From: Hungateiclostridiaceae bacterium UBA1305
GTDB lineage: Bacteria > Bacillota > Clostridia > Acetivibrionales > DTU013
Length of the DNA: 54,240 nt
Direction of reading: 5' to 3'
Assembly (NCBI GenBank): GCA_002307275.1
Contig: DBTX01000060.1
Span: 1 to 54,240, forward strand
Below, in pieces: positions 7,889 to 15,054 of this stretch. Under the pieces are notes generated by a model, which saw only the letters and a list, made by a program, of their open reading frames with translations, was not told where the DNA came from and ran no database searches. Numbering within the stretch: the first letter of the stretch is position 1; every line of letters starts with the position of its first letter. A program made the translations under genes and the position numbers.

Positions 7889-9118
7889 ATGCTAAAAAAG
7901 GCAGTGTCCGTTTGGCTTGTGATCGTTTTTATGTTTTCGTCACTTTCTTTGTTGGCCGTAAACGCAGCGGTAGATAATACGGAGTATGATGCTGCAACGG
8001 TTATGAAAATCATGAATAAAACCTCTGTTACTGAGCTGAAAGCAAAGGGCGCGATTTTGATCGACTGCAATACCGGCTCAGTTCTGCAGGAGAAGAACAG
8101 CAACGACAAACTGCCCATTGCAAGTGTCACAAAGATCATGTCGATGCTGCTTATCATGGAAGCAATCGATTCTGAAAAACTTACATTCGACACTAAAGTG
8201 ACTATAAGTGAAAATGCTTACAGGATGGGCGGTACGCAAGTATGGCTTGAACCCGGCGAGGTGTTTACCGTGCATGAACTGCTCCAGGCTGTATCGATTC
8301 GGTCGGCAAATGATTGCACGGTTGCACTGGCGGAAGCTGTTGCAGGCAGTGAAGAAGCATTTGTCGCAATGATGAATGACAGGGCAAAGGAACTCGGCAT
8401 GAAAAATACAAATTTCCTTGACTGTACGGGATTAACCGACGTTGGTCACTACAGCAGCGCATTTGACGTTTCGCTGATGTCAAGGGAGCTTCTGCTCAAT
8501 CACCCGGGCATCACGAAATATTCAATGACCTGGCAGGCGAAATTCCGCGAGAACACTCCAGGAAAGAAACCGGTTTCTCTTGATAATACAAACAAGTTAG
8601 TAAGGTTTTATGAGGGTACAGTAGGATTGAAAACAGGATATACGGAAGTATCCGGACATTGTCTTTCAGCCTCGGCAGTCAGGAAGGGACAGCAACTGAT
8701 CGCAGTTGTACTGGGCGAACCTGATTCCAATACGAGGTTTGCGGAAGCACGAAAGCTGCTTGATTATGGATTTGCCAATTTTGAGACGACTCTTGTGAAC
8801 AACAAGGGGGAAGAGGTCCAGCAGGTTCAGGTTAAAAAGGGCCTGAGTAAATACACAAACGCGATATATAAGCAGGATGTCAAGCTGTTGCTTAAAAAAG
8901 GGGAGAAGGGCAAAATAGAAAGAAAGATAAACCTGGAAAATGATTTAACCGCTCCGGTGGAGGAAGGACAAAAAATCGGGGAAATAATATATATGATTTC
9001 AGGAAATGAAGTTGGTAATGCTGAACTGGTGGCATCAAACAGTGTGCAGAAAGCATCGTTTATACGGATATTCCTTTTAATGATGAAGGAATGGTTTGTA
9101 CTTGGCAGAGCAATGTGA
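7889..9118 (+). CDS. dacF: D-alanyl-D-alanine carboxypeptidase (DacF-like, S11 family)
   Basis: A penicillin-binding carboxypeptidase that trims the peptide stem of peptidoglycan outside the membrane. The signal peptide covers about 1-26 (LVIVFMFSSLSLLAVNA). The catalytic Ser is Ser79 in the SVTK motif (79-82); SAND near 138-141 is the SxN motif and LKTGYTEVSG holds the KTG box. A C-terminal PBP5-like beta domain and a weak amphipathic tail (FIRIFLLMMKEWFVLG) probably anchor it. ATG 7889 is chosen because AAGGAG lies eight bases upstream; the open frame extends back to 7835 without a good site. The deoB-nucleoside phosphorylase-dacF order matches Bacillus drm-pupG-dacF, which supports the DacF name. 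Confidence 0.92.
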   Translation: MLKKAVSVWLVIVFMFSSLSLLAVNAAVDNTEYDAATVMKIMNKTSVTELKAKGAILIDCNTGSVLQEKNSNDKLPIASVTKIMSMLLIMEAIDSEKLTFDTKVTISENAYRMGGTQVWLEPGEVFTVHELLQAVSIRSANDCTVALAEAVAGSEEAFVAMMNDRAKELGMKNTNFLDCTGLTDVGHYSSAFDVSLMSRELLLNHPGITKYSMTWQAKFRENTPGKKPVSLDNTNKLVRFYEGTVGLKTGYTEVSGHCLSASAVRKGQQLIAVVLGEPDSNTRFAEARKLLDYGFANFETTLVNNKGEEVQQVQVKKGLSKYTNAIYKQDVKLLLKKGEKGKIERKINLENDLTAPVEEGQKIGEIIYMISGNEVGNAELVASNSVQKASFIRIFLLMMKEWFVLGRAM

Positions 9119-9164
9119 GAATATTATCCAGAATAAGCGAATGTGAATCAGCAAATAGGTTAAA

Positions 9165-9192
9165 ACGCCTGTTAATACAGACGTTTTTATTT
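9165..9192 (+). terminator. Intrinsic terminator after dacF
   Basis: ACGCCTG pairs with CAGACGT around a six-base loop (one G-T pair) and is followed by TTTTATTTTT. It lies about 45 bp after the dacF stop codon. Confidence 0.6.
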
Positions 9193-9210
9193 TTGTCTGG
9201 TATAATGTAA

Positions 9211-9326
9211 GGGGACACACCGAAAGAGCAGAGGTCAGAAATAAGAATTGAGCCTTCCTCTGAAGCGGTATCCAATTCTATTCTATGGTGCCTGGTTTCT
9301 GTTCTCTGCAGTTTCGAAATGTCCCC
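9211..9326. repeat. Long palindromic element with GGGGACA/TGTCCCC ends
   Basis: The element begins GGGGACACACCGAAA and ends TTTCGAAATGTCCCC. The arms pair over about 30 bases with several mismatches, and an inner stem is made by AGAATTG and CAATTCT. The left end (AAGGGGACACACC) equals that of the 51-bp elements at 358 and 48011, so this looks like a longer relative. It fills the gap between dacF and the M50 protease gene; another GGGACACAC occurs just after it near 9346. Confidence 0.6.
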
Positions 9327-9389
9327 TTTTGACGCTGAAGCAACTGGGACACACACTAATGCACTTAAAATACGAAGGAGAATGATTGG

Positions 9390-10085
9390 ATGAATGTAAA
9401 TTATATGATTTATCTATATGCAATACCGGCAATATTGATATCTTTGGGCTTTCATGAATTTGCACATGCGTTTGTATCCAGTAAACTAGGCGATCCTACT
9501 GCCAGGCAGTTAGGAAGGCTGACATTGAATCCGCTAAAACATCTTGATCCTCTCGGTACATTGATGCTTCTTATTTCCATGTCCAGCGGCTTCGGTTTCG
9601 GTTGGGCAAAACCTGTACCGATTAATCCGTCGTATTATAAGAATCATAAAAGCGGTACAGTGCTTGTAAGCCTTGCAGGGCCTGTCTCCAACCTGATACT
9701 TGCTTTTTTGTTTTCCTTTCCGATGGCATATATCGCCATGAAGAATGGATATTCTGCATACGAAGTTTTCTTCAGATTTCAGGGAGTACAGATTGATTCA
9801 GTTTTATTTGTTTTTTGCAGGATTTTCTACATGATCAATATCGGTCTTGCTATATTCAACATTCTTCCGGTACCGCCGCTTGACGGTTCAAAAATATTGA
9901 CCGCCATCCTCCCGACGAACCAATATTTCAAGTTGATGCGGTATGAAAATTACATCGGAATGGCTTTCCTGGCGATCATGCTTCTTGCGCCAGGGGTGCT
10001 TTCAGCTGTCCTGTGGCCTTTCAGATGGGCTGTTCAAAGTACTTTCATGCTCATAGTACCGCCGCTGCTCAACATATTTACGTAA
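9390..10085 (+). CDS. Site-2 protease family membrane metalloprotease (M50)
   Basis: A 231-residue integral membrane zinc protease. The zinc motif HEFAH is at 22-26 at the end of the first membrane helix, and the second motif PPLDGSKIL lies near 162, with the Asp as third ligand. Four to six hydrophobic helices are visible. It lacks a PDZ domain, as in the short YwhC-like branch of the family. Its substrate is unknown. Start: ATG 9390, with AAGGAG nine bases before it. A strong trpS promoter follows, so it is probably transcribed alone. Confidence 0.9.
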   Translation: MNVNYMIYLYAIPAILISLGFHEFAHAFVSSKLGDPTARQLGRLTLNPLKHLDPLGTLMLLISMSSGFGFGWAKPVPINPSYYKNHKSGTVLVSLAGPVSNLILAFLFSFPMAYIAMKNGYSAYEVFFRFQGVQIDSVLFVFCRIFYMINIGLAIFNILPVPPLDGSKILTAILPTNQYFKLMRYENYIGMAFLAIMLLAPGVLSAVLWPFRWAVQSTFMLIVPPLLNIFT

Positions 10086-10096
10086 AGAATATTTAG

Positions 10097-10125
10097 TTGA
10101 CATCATTTATTGCAATACTTACAAT
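10097..10125 (+). promoter_or_regulatory. Sigma-A promoter of trpS-scpAB
   Basis: TTGACA at 10097-10102, a 17-bp spacer and TACAAT at 10120-10125. It lies about 48 bp before trpS. No T-box leader fits in the remaining space. Confidence 0.75.
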
Positions 10126-10173
10126 ATACTAAGTTACAGAAATTATGAGGAATATGTTGGAGAGTGAAGTAAA

Positions 10174-11160
10174 ATGGAAAAGAAAACAATGCTCAGCGGT
10201 ATGAGACCTACAGGAGCGCTGCATCTTGGAAACTATTTCGGTGCTCTGGAAAATTGGATCAAACTTCAAAACGAATATAACTGCTACTTCTTCATAGCTG
10301 ATTGGCATGCCCTGACCACTGGGTATGAAGATACTTCGAATATAAAGAAGAATATTGATGATATGGTCATTGACTGGCTGAGTGCCGGATTGGATCCCGA
10401 AAAATGCACCTTTTTCCTGCAGTCGTCCATAAAGGAGCATGCTGAGCTGCATCTGCTGTTCTCCATGTCGACGCCTCTGACCTGGCTATACAGGTGTCCT
10501 ACCTATAAAGACCAGCTGTCACAGCTTAAAGAGAAGAACATCGCAACATATGGCTTTCTGGGTTATCCCAACCTTCAGGCTGCGGACATCCTTATATACA
10601 AGGCAGACGCAGTGCCTGTCGGAGAAGACCAGGTGCCGCATGTAGAATTGACCAGGGAAATTGCCAGACGTTTCAACTTCCTGTTCGGAGAAGTATTCCC
10701 GGAACCGGCGGCTGTATTGACCAAAGCGAAAGTGCTGCCAGGCACGGACGGAAGAAAGATGAGCAAAAGCTACAACAATACGATTGCTTTGTCGGACGAT
10801 CCTGAAACCGTGAGAAAAAAAGTAATGACAATGCTTACAGACCCGGCCAGAATCAAAAAGGATGATCTGGGACATCCGGAGGTCTGTACCGTCTTTGCCT
10901 TTCATAAGGTATTCAACGAAGAAGGGGTGCAGGAAACGGAATCGCTTTGTAAATCAGGCGGTATAGGCTGTGTTCAATGCAAGAAAAATCTCGCGGCGAA
11001 AATGTCCTGTACATTGACCCCTATTTATGAAAGGCGTCAGGATTTGCTGCAAAAGCCCGGTTACATCAGAGAAGTAGTTGAGAATGGAAATGTACGCGCC
11101 CGAATAACCGCCCAAAAGACAATGGTTGAAGTCAGAAAGGCAATGAAAATAGATTGGTGA
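10174..11160 (+). CDS. trpS: Tryptophan--tRNA ligase
   Basis: Charges tRNA-Trp with tryptophan using ATP; cytoplasmic class I synthetase. The 328-residue length is typical of bacterial TrpRS. The HIGH-like motif is HLGN at 17-20 (GALHLGNYFGAL) and the KMSKS loop lies near residue 195 (GRKMSKSYNN). The stretch CKSGGIGCVQCKKNLA is a clostridial variant of the C-terminal tRNA-binding region. Start: ATG 10174 after GGAGAGTGAAGTAAA. scpA follows after 25 bp with its own ribosome binding site, suggesting one transcript. Confidence 0.97.
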   Translation: MEKKTMLSGMRPTGALHLGNYFGALENWIKLQNEYNCYFFIADWHALTTGYEDTSNIKKNIDDMVIDWLSAGLDPEKCTFFLQSSIKEHAELHLLFSMSTPLTWLYRCPTYKDQLSQLKEKNIATYGFLGYPNLQAADILIYKADAVPVGEDQVPHVELTREIARRFNFLFGEVFPEPAAVLTKAKVLPGTDGRKMSKSYNNTIALSDDPETVRKKVMTMLTDPARIKKDDLGHPEVCTVFAFHKVFNEEGVQETESLCKSGGIGCVQCKKNLAAKMSCTLTPIYERRQDLLQKPGYIREVVENGNVRARITAQKTMVEVRKAMKIDW

Positions 11161-11185
11161 TAGTACCTGATAAAGGAGAGCTGCG

Positions 11186-11980
11186 TTGGAAAGCGTATTG
11201 ACTAACGCCTGCAAGATTAAAATTGATAAATTTGAAGGCCCGTTTGATCTGCTTTTCCATTTAATCGAGAAGAATCAGTTCAATATCTACGATATACCCA
11301 TAAATACAGTTACGGACCAGTATATGGAATATCTTTTTGCAATGCAGGAGCTTGATCTGGAGGTGGCCAGCGAATTCCTGGTAATAGCGGCGACTCTACT
11401 TCATATCAAGTCAAGAATGCTGCTTCCTGCTAAGAAAGAAGAACAGCAGGAGGAAACAGACCCGAGGGAAGAGCTTGTCATGAGGCTGTTGGAATATAGA
11501 AAAATCAAGGAATTTTCCAGTATCATCAGACAGCGTGAAAATGAGTGGACAAAGGTTTACTATAAACTTCCGGAAATCATCCCGTTTACCAGAAAGGAAG
11601 AAACACTTGAACTTATTCCTGCCGAACTGCAGAGGGTATATACAGAACTACTGGAAAAGAACAAAAGGAAGATGAATCCCAATGTGAGCGGAATGGATCG
11701 CATCATACAGCACGAGAAGGTTTCAGTACGAAGCAAAATGAGGGAAATCATCAGAGGACTGCTTGTGAAAAGCCGTCTGAAGTTTTCTGAGCTTTACTCA
11801 TGGGAGCATAAATCCGCGACGGACATCATCACCGGTTTTATGGCCATTCTGGAACTGGCAAAGCTCAAAAAGGTAAAACTTGAACAGAAAAAGCAGTTTG
11901 ACGAAATATATATCAACAGGGCAGAAACCTCACTGGATTTGATGCAGTTTGAACAGGAAAATATCGATAATATGGCATAG
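11186..11980 (+). CDS. scpA: Segregation and condensation protein A
   Basis: The kleisin subunit of the SMC-ScpAB condensin, which organises the nucleoid and helps chromosome segregation. The 264-residue protein has the conserved N-terminal helix (KFEGPFDLLFHLIEKNQFNIYDIPI) that binds SMC, ILLHIKSRMLLP-like residues at about 70-80, an acidic linker EEQQEETDPREE, and a C-terminal winged helix. Start: TTG 11186, seven bases after AAAGGAG; the nearest in-frame ATG is much further in and would remove the SMC-binding helix. scpB follows 12 bp later. Confidence 0.95.
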   Translation: MESVLTNACKIKIDKFEGPFDLLFHLIEKNQFNIYDIPINTVTDQYMEYLFAMQELDLEVASEFLVIAATLLHIKSRMLLPAKKEEQQEETDPREELVMRLLEYRKIKEFSSIIRQRENEWTKVYYKLPEIIPFTRKEETLELIPAELQRVYTELLEKNKRKMNPNVSGMDRIIQHEKVSVRSKMREIIRGLLVKSRLKFSELYSWEHKSATDIITGFMAILELAKLKKVKLEQKKQFDEIYINRAETSLDLMQFEQENIDNMA

Positions 11981-11992
11981 AAAGGAATATTC

Positions 11993-12559
11993 ATGGAAAT
12001 AAAAGAAATAGAAGCCGTGATCGAAGGACTGCTGTTTTCGGCTGGTGACCCGCTTCCGCTCGAAAAGCTGGCGGATATACTGGAGCTTGATAAAAAGACG
12101 GCCCGCCTTATTTTAAACAATATGGCTATTTCTCTTCAGAATTCAAAAAGAGGCATCCTGCTCCGTGAGCTTGACGGATCCTATCAGCTTTGCTCAAGGC
12201 CGGAGCATTACGAATACATATGCAGGCTTGTCGAACCCAGGCAAAAACAGGCTCTGTCACAGGCCGCCTTTGAGACTTTATCCATTGTGGCTTACAATCA
12301 GCCGGTCACACGTGCAAGAATCGAAATGATCAGGGGCGTCAATTCTGACAGTTCATTATCAAGGCTTGTAGAACGGAATCTAATCAAAGAAGCAGGAAGA
12401 ATGGATACCCCCGGCAAGCCCATGCTTTATGAAACTACTGAAGAATTTCTAAGGAGCTTCGGCTTCAAATCTCCCCGTGATTTGCCGAGTATCGACTTTA
12501 AGGGAATGCTTCCCGAGGAAGAACAGTCAGCACTGAATTCAACCGCCTCCGAATCATAG
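11993..12559 (+). CDS. scpB: Segregation and condensation protein B
   Basis: The winged-helix partner that dimerises on ScpA in the SMC condensin complex. The 188-residue length is usual. It opens with IEAVIEGLLFSAGDPLPLEKLA, has the second winged helix with ALSQAAFETLSIVAYNQPVTRARIE near 95-115, and ends with the usual acidic tail. Start: ATG 11993 with AAAGGAATATTC before it. The scpA-scpB order and tight spacing are conserved across Firmicutes. Confidence 0.95.
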   Translation: MEIKEIEAVIEGLLFSAGDPLPLEKLADILELDKKTARLILNNMAISLQNSKRGILLRELDGSYQLCSRPEHYEYICRLVEPRQKQALSQAAFETLSIVAYNQPVTRARIEMIRGVNSDSSLSRLVERNLIKEAGRMDTPGKPMLYETTEEFLRSFGFKSPRDLPSIDFKGMLPEEEQSALNSTASES

Positions 12560-12650
12560 GAATTAAAAACTCAAATATGGAAAAAATAACTTATATTGCA
12601 TTGTAGATTTCAATTCATCTTTGATTCATTAATGAAGATTGAGGTAGTTC

Positions 12651-13319
12651 ATGCTTTATTTGGCTATTTTTTTTGTTTTGCTTGTCATTTATACAATTCT
12701 ATATTGGGTTGATATTAAAGCAACTCTTGATTATATCCGCAATGAGCAAGATGAATGGATAGTAATTTATTTCTATACAAGGGACGGCTTTTTACATTAT
12801 AAATATGAAATACCTCTGGTTAGTACTGAAAATGACAGGGTCAAATTCAAGCTGGTTAAAGGTCAAGGCAGGGAAATACACACTGGTACCACAAAAAAAG
12901 ATAGATTGATGCCCATGGACATATATAGAAAATATGTAAGCATAAGAACCTACCTGACTGATCATAAAAGCATGTTTGAAGACATCAGACGTTATCTGAA
13001 CAGTAGGGATATCCATGTAGAATTGGACATCAAATTAAAGCAAGGCACCGGAGATGCGGCTTTAACAGGGTTGACATGCGGACTTTTATGGGCGGCTGCG
13101 GGCATTGTCATCACGTATCTTTCCAGATATCTCAAAGCTTTTAAAAAGAGGATCGCAATCACACCCTGCTTCGATAAAACTATTTTCGAGGTGGATGCGA
13201 CCTGCATATTTCATGTTAAATTAGTCCATATTATAGTTGTGTTGATAAAAATATACTACAAGAAATATCTCATTAAATTAAAATCCAAAAAAACGATAGG
13301 TGGTGAAGTTAGTGGCTGA
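12651..13319 (+). CDS. DUF2953 membrane protein (YtfI-like)
   Basis: A 222-residue protein of unknown function. It has an N-terminal membrane helix (about 2-22), a charged soluble part and a second hydrophobic stretch near 140-160 (CGLLWAAAGIVITYL). The DUF2953 assignment rests on size, the KGxGREIHTG-like middle and its position: the family is normally encoded just before GerW/YtfJ, as here, where the two genes overlap by eight bases. That points to a role in spore formation or germination, but no biochemical function is known to me. Base composition is more AT-rich than the flanking genes. Confidence 0.75.
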   Translation: MLYLAIFFVLLVIYTILYWVDIKATLDYIRNEQDEWIVIYFYTRDGFLHYKYEIPLVSTENDRVKFKLVKGQGREIHTGTTKKDRLMPMDIYRKYVSIRTYLTDHKSMFEDIRRYLNSRDIHVELDIKLKQGTGDAALTGLTCGLLWAAAGIVITYLSRYLKAFKKRIAITPCFDKTIFEVDATCIFHVKLVHIIVVLIKIYYKKYLIKLKSKKTIGGEVSG

Positions 13320-13794
13320 GCAACATCCGATAGAAGGTCTGATGACAACTGCCATGGAGAGCATAAAGGAAATGGTGGATGTGAATACGATTGTGGGAGA
13401 CGCAGTACAATCGCCCGATGGTACGGTGATCATACCTATTTCCAAGGTGGCATTCGGCTTTGCAGCTGGTGGCGGTGAATATAGTTATATGGCCGATGAT
13501 GATGAGAATGACAAGGACAATGAACGCAGTAAAGACTCGGAGGAAAATGGCGGTAAATCAGGTAAATTCCCATTTGCAGGCGGAAGCGGCGCTGGTGTAA
13601 GCATAAATCCCGTTGGTTTCATGGTGGTGGGGAATGGTCAAATCAAGCTTTTGCCTGTAAACATGAATTCATCAGTGGATAAGGTACTTGATCTCATACC
13701 GGATTTAGTGTGTAAAATAGAAGATTTTTTCAGGAAAAAGGATTCGACAAGAAGGGAATCAAATCGCGACACATCTGAAGGCGGTGTAAGCTGA
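13312..13794 (+). CDS. ytfJ: GerW/YtfJ family sporulation protein
   Basis: A 160-residue protein of the GerW family, linked in Bacillus to spore germination. Family features: HPIEGLMTTAMESIKEMVDV at the start, VGDAVQSPDGTVIIPISKVAFGFAAGGGE in the middle, a low-complexity acidic/Gly-rich insert (DDDENDKDNERSKDSEENGGKSGK), then GAGVSINPVGFMVV and a C-terminal Arg/Ser-rich tail. I chose GTG 13312, eight bases after AGGTGG; an upstream in-frame GTG at 13300 is inside the ribosome binding site. It overlaps the end of the DUF2953 gene, indicating translational coupling. Confidence 0.88.
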   Translation: MAEQHPIEGLMTTAMESIKEMVDVNTIVGDAVQSPDGTVIIPISKVAFGFAAGGGEYSYMADDDENDKDNERSKDSEENGGKSGKFPFAGGSGAGVSINPVGFMVVGNGQIKLLPVNMNSSVDKVLDLIPDLVCKIEDFFRKKDSTRRESNRDTSEGGVS

Positions 13795-13840
13795 CAGTTC
13801 AGATTGATTCGAATAATTGGGAATATGAGAATTAAACCTG

Positions 13841-13902
13841 GCCACAGGAAGCCACCCTGAAAGGTTTATGCTTTTTACGGTGGTTTATCTGTGGCGTTTT
13901 TA
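13841..13902 (+). terminator. Intrinsic terminator after ytfJ
   Basis: GCCACAG...CCACC at 13841-13855 pairs with GGTGG...CTGTGGC at 13879-13895, with an internal bulge, followed by GTTTTTATT. It closes the scp-DUF2953-ytfJ stretch. Confidence 0.7.
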
Positions 13903-13992
13903 TTCAAGTAATGGTATTGTATATGTAAAATAAGCCATTAGGCAAAAGTTACATACTACTCGACCAAACAGCATAATGGAAAGGGAGCAAAT

Positions 13993-14718
13993 ATGTCCGA
14001 AGTAAGATTGCAAAAATACCTGGCGGAGGCAGGCGTCGCATCGAGACGCAAATGTGAAGAGCTTATCGCCCAGGGCAAAGTCGAAATAAATGGTGAGGTT
14101 ATCACAACTCAGGGTACAAAGGTCAATGGAGATGAAATCATCAAGGTCGACGGCCGACCGATCAGGCAGGAACAAAAAAAGGTCTATATCCTGCTGAACA
14201 AACCTGTCGGATACATATCAACCGCGAAAGATGAATTTTCCAGAAAGACTGTACTGGATCTGGTGGATACGGTCAAGGAAAGGGTATACCCTGTCGGAAG
14301 GCTTGATTATGATACATCCGGACTGCTGCTTCTCACAAATGACGGAGAACTGGCAAACAAGCTGACACACCCGAAGCATGAGATACCAAAGGTATACCGC
14401 GCAATGATTGATGGCACAATCAGTGAAGAGGATGTGAACAGTCTTCAGGAAGGCGTTACTATTGAAGATTACAAGACGGCTCCTGCAAAAGTACATGTGA
14501 TTGAAACCGGAAAAAAGGAATCGATTGTTGAAATCACAATACACGAGGGTAAGAACAGGCAGGTCAGGATGATGTTTGATACGCTGGGACATGCCGTTTT
14601 ACGCCTTAAAAGGGTTGCAATAGGTCCTCTGGAGATAGAAGGAATTGACGAAGGCAAGTGGAGGTATTTGAGAAAAAAAGAAATAGATAATCTTAAAAAG
14701 GTGACAGGCCTGGCATAG
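13993..14718 (+). CDS. rluB: 23S rRNA pseudouridine synthase (RsuA/RluB family)
   Basis: Converts a uridine of ribosomal RNA to pseudouridine; by family and size (241 residues) probably position 2605 of 23S rRNA. An S4 RNA-binding domain covers about 1-60 (RLQKYLAEAGVASRRKCEELI). The catalytic Asp is near residue 104 in GRLDYDTSGLLLLTND, and the KGxNRQVR-type motif is present as EGKNRQVRMMF. Start: ATG 13993 after AAGGGAGC. RluB next to scpAB and sporulation genes is common in Firmicutes. RsuA-type specificity for 16S rRNA cannot be fully excluded. Confidence 0.93.
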   Translation: MSEVRLQKYLAEAGVASRRKCEELIAQGKVEINGEVITTQGTKVNGDEIIKVDGRPIRQEQKKVYILLNKPVGYISTAKDEFSRKTVLDLVDTVKERVYPVGRLDYDTSGLLLLTNDGELANKLTHPKHEIPKVYRAMIDGTISEEDVNSLQEGVTIEDYKTAPAKVHVIETGKKESIVEITIHEGKNRQVRMMFDTLGHAVLRLKRVAIGPLEIEGIDEGKWRYLRKKEIDNLKKVTGLA

Positions 14719-14947
14719 CCTGATCATCTTGTGTGGAAACGTGGGGATCGATTCAACTGAACAGCTTAAATGAACAGTTCATTTGAAAAATGTGTCATTA
14801 AAGATTGCTTCAACAATCGCATAATATCGTTCGGGAATTAGTAAAAGCTGGTGATAATGTAGTAGCAGCAATGCCGGAAATGATATTTACTTGAAATTCA
14901 TGAGTATTTTTCAGGGAGTAATTCGAATTGTTTTTAACTAAATTATG
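14719..14947. other. Gene-free stretch before the transcarboxylase promoter
   Basis: No convincing gene is present. A short palindrome AAATGAACAGTTCATTT lies near 14771-14787. An open stretch ending with a stop at about 14892-14894 reads like a short peptide tail (RELVKAGDNVVAAMPEM) but has no start or ribosome binding site; it may be gene debris. Confidence 0.5.
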
Positions 14948-14976
14948 TTGCAATGATAAGGAAAATAATATATAAT
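14948..14976 (+). promoter_or_regulatory. Sigma-A promoter of the transcarboxylase operon
   Basis: TTGCAA at 14948-14953, a 17-bp spacer and TATAAT at 14971-14976. Transcription should start near 14983, giving a leader of about 70 bases before mmdA. A FapR-type palindrome overlaps the initial transcribed region. Confidence 0.8.
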
Positions 14977-14986
14977 TTCTATATAA

Positions 14987-15003
14987 TTAGTACCAGGTAA
15001 TAA
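14987..15003. promoter_or_regulatory. Candidate FapR operator in the transcarboxylase leader
   Basis: TTAGTACCAGGTAATAA is an imperfect inverted repeat centred on A14995 (halves TTAGTACC and GGTAATAA). It closely resembles the published Firmicutes FapR site, as I recall it (TTAGTACC followed by a near-palindromic TACTAA half). It begins about 4 bases after the predicted transcription start, a good place for repression. A copy with two changes lies in front of fapR itself at 53868-53884. Confidence 0.7.
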
Positions 15004-15054
15004 TATCATATTATAATAATTTCAAATTATGAAATTTAATGAGGTGTAAAACTC

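Noticed and set aside
10126..10173. T-box leader for trpS
   Set aside because: Only about 45 bases separate promoter and start codon, too few for a T-box, and the conserved TGGNACCGCG-like core is absent.
14816..14894. Short peptide-like stretch before mmdA
   Set aside because: There is no start codon with a ribosome binding site, and the fragment is too short to assign as a pseudogene.
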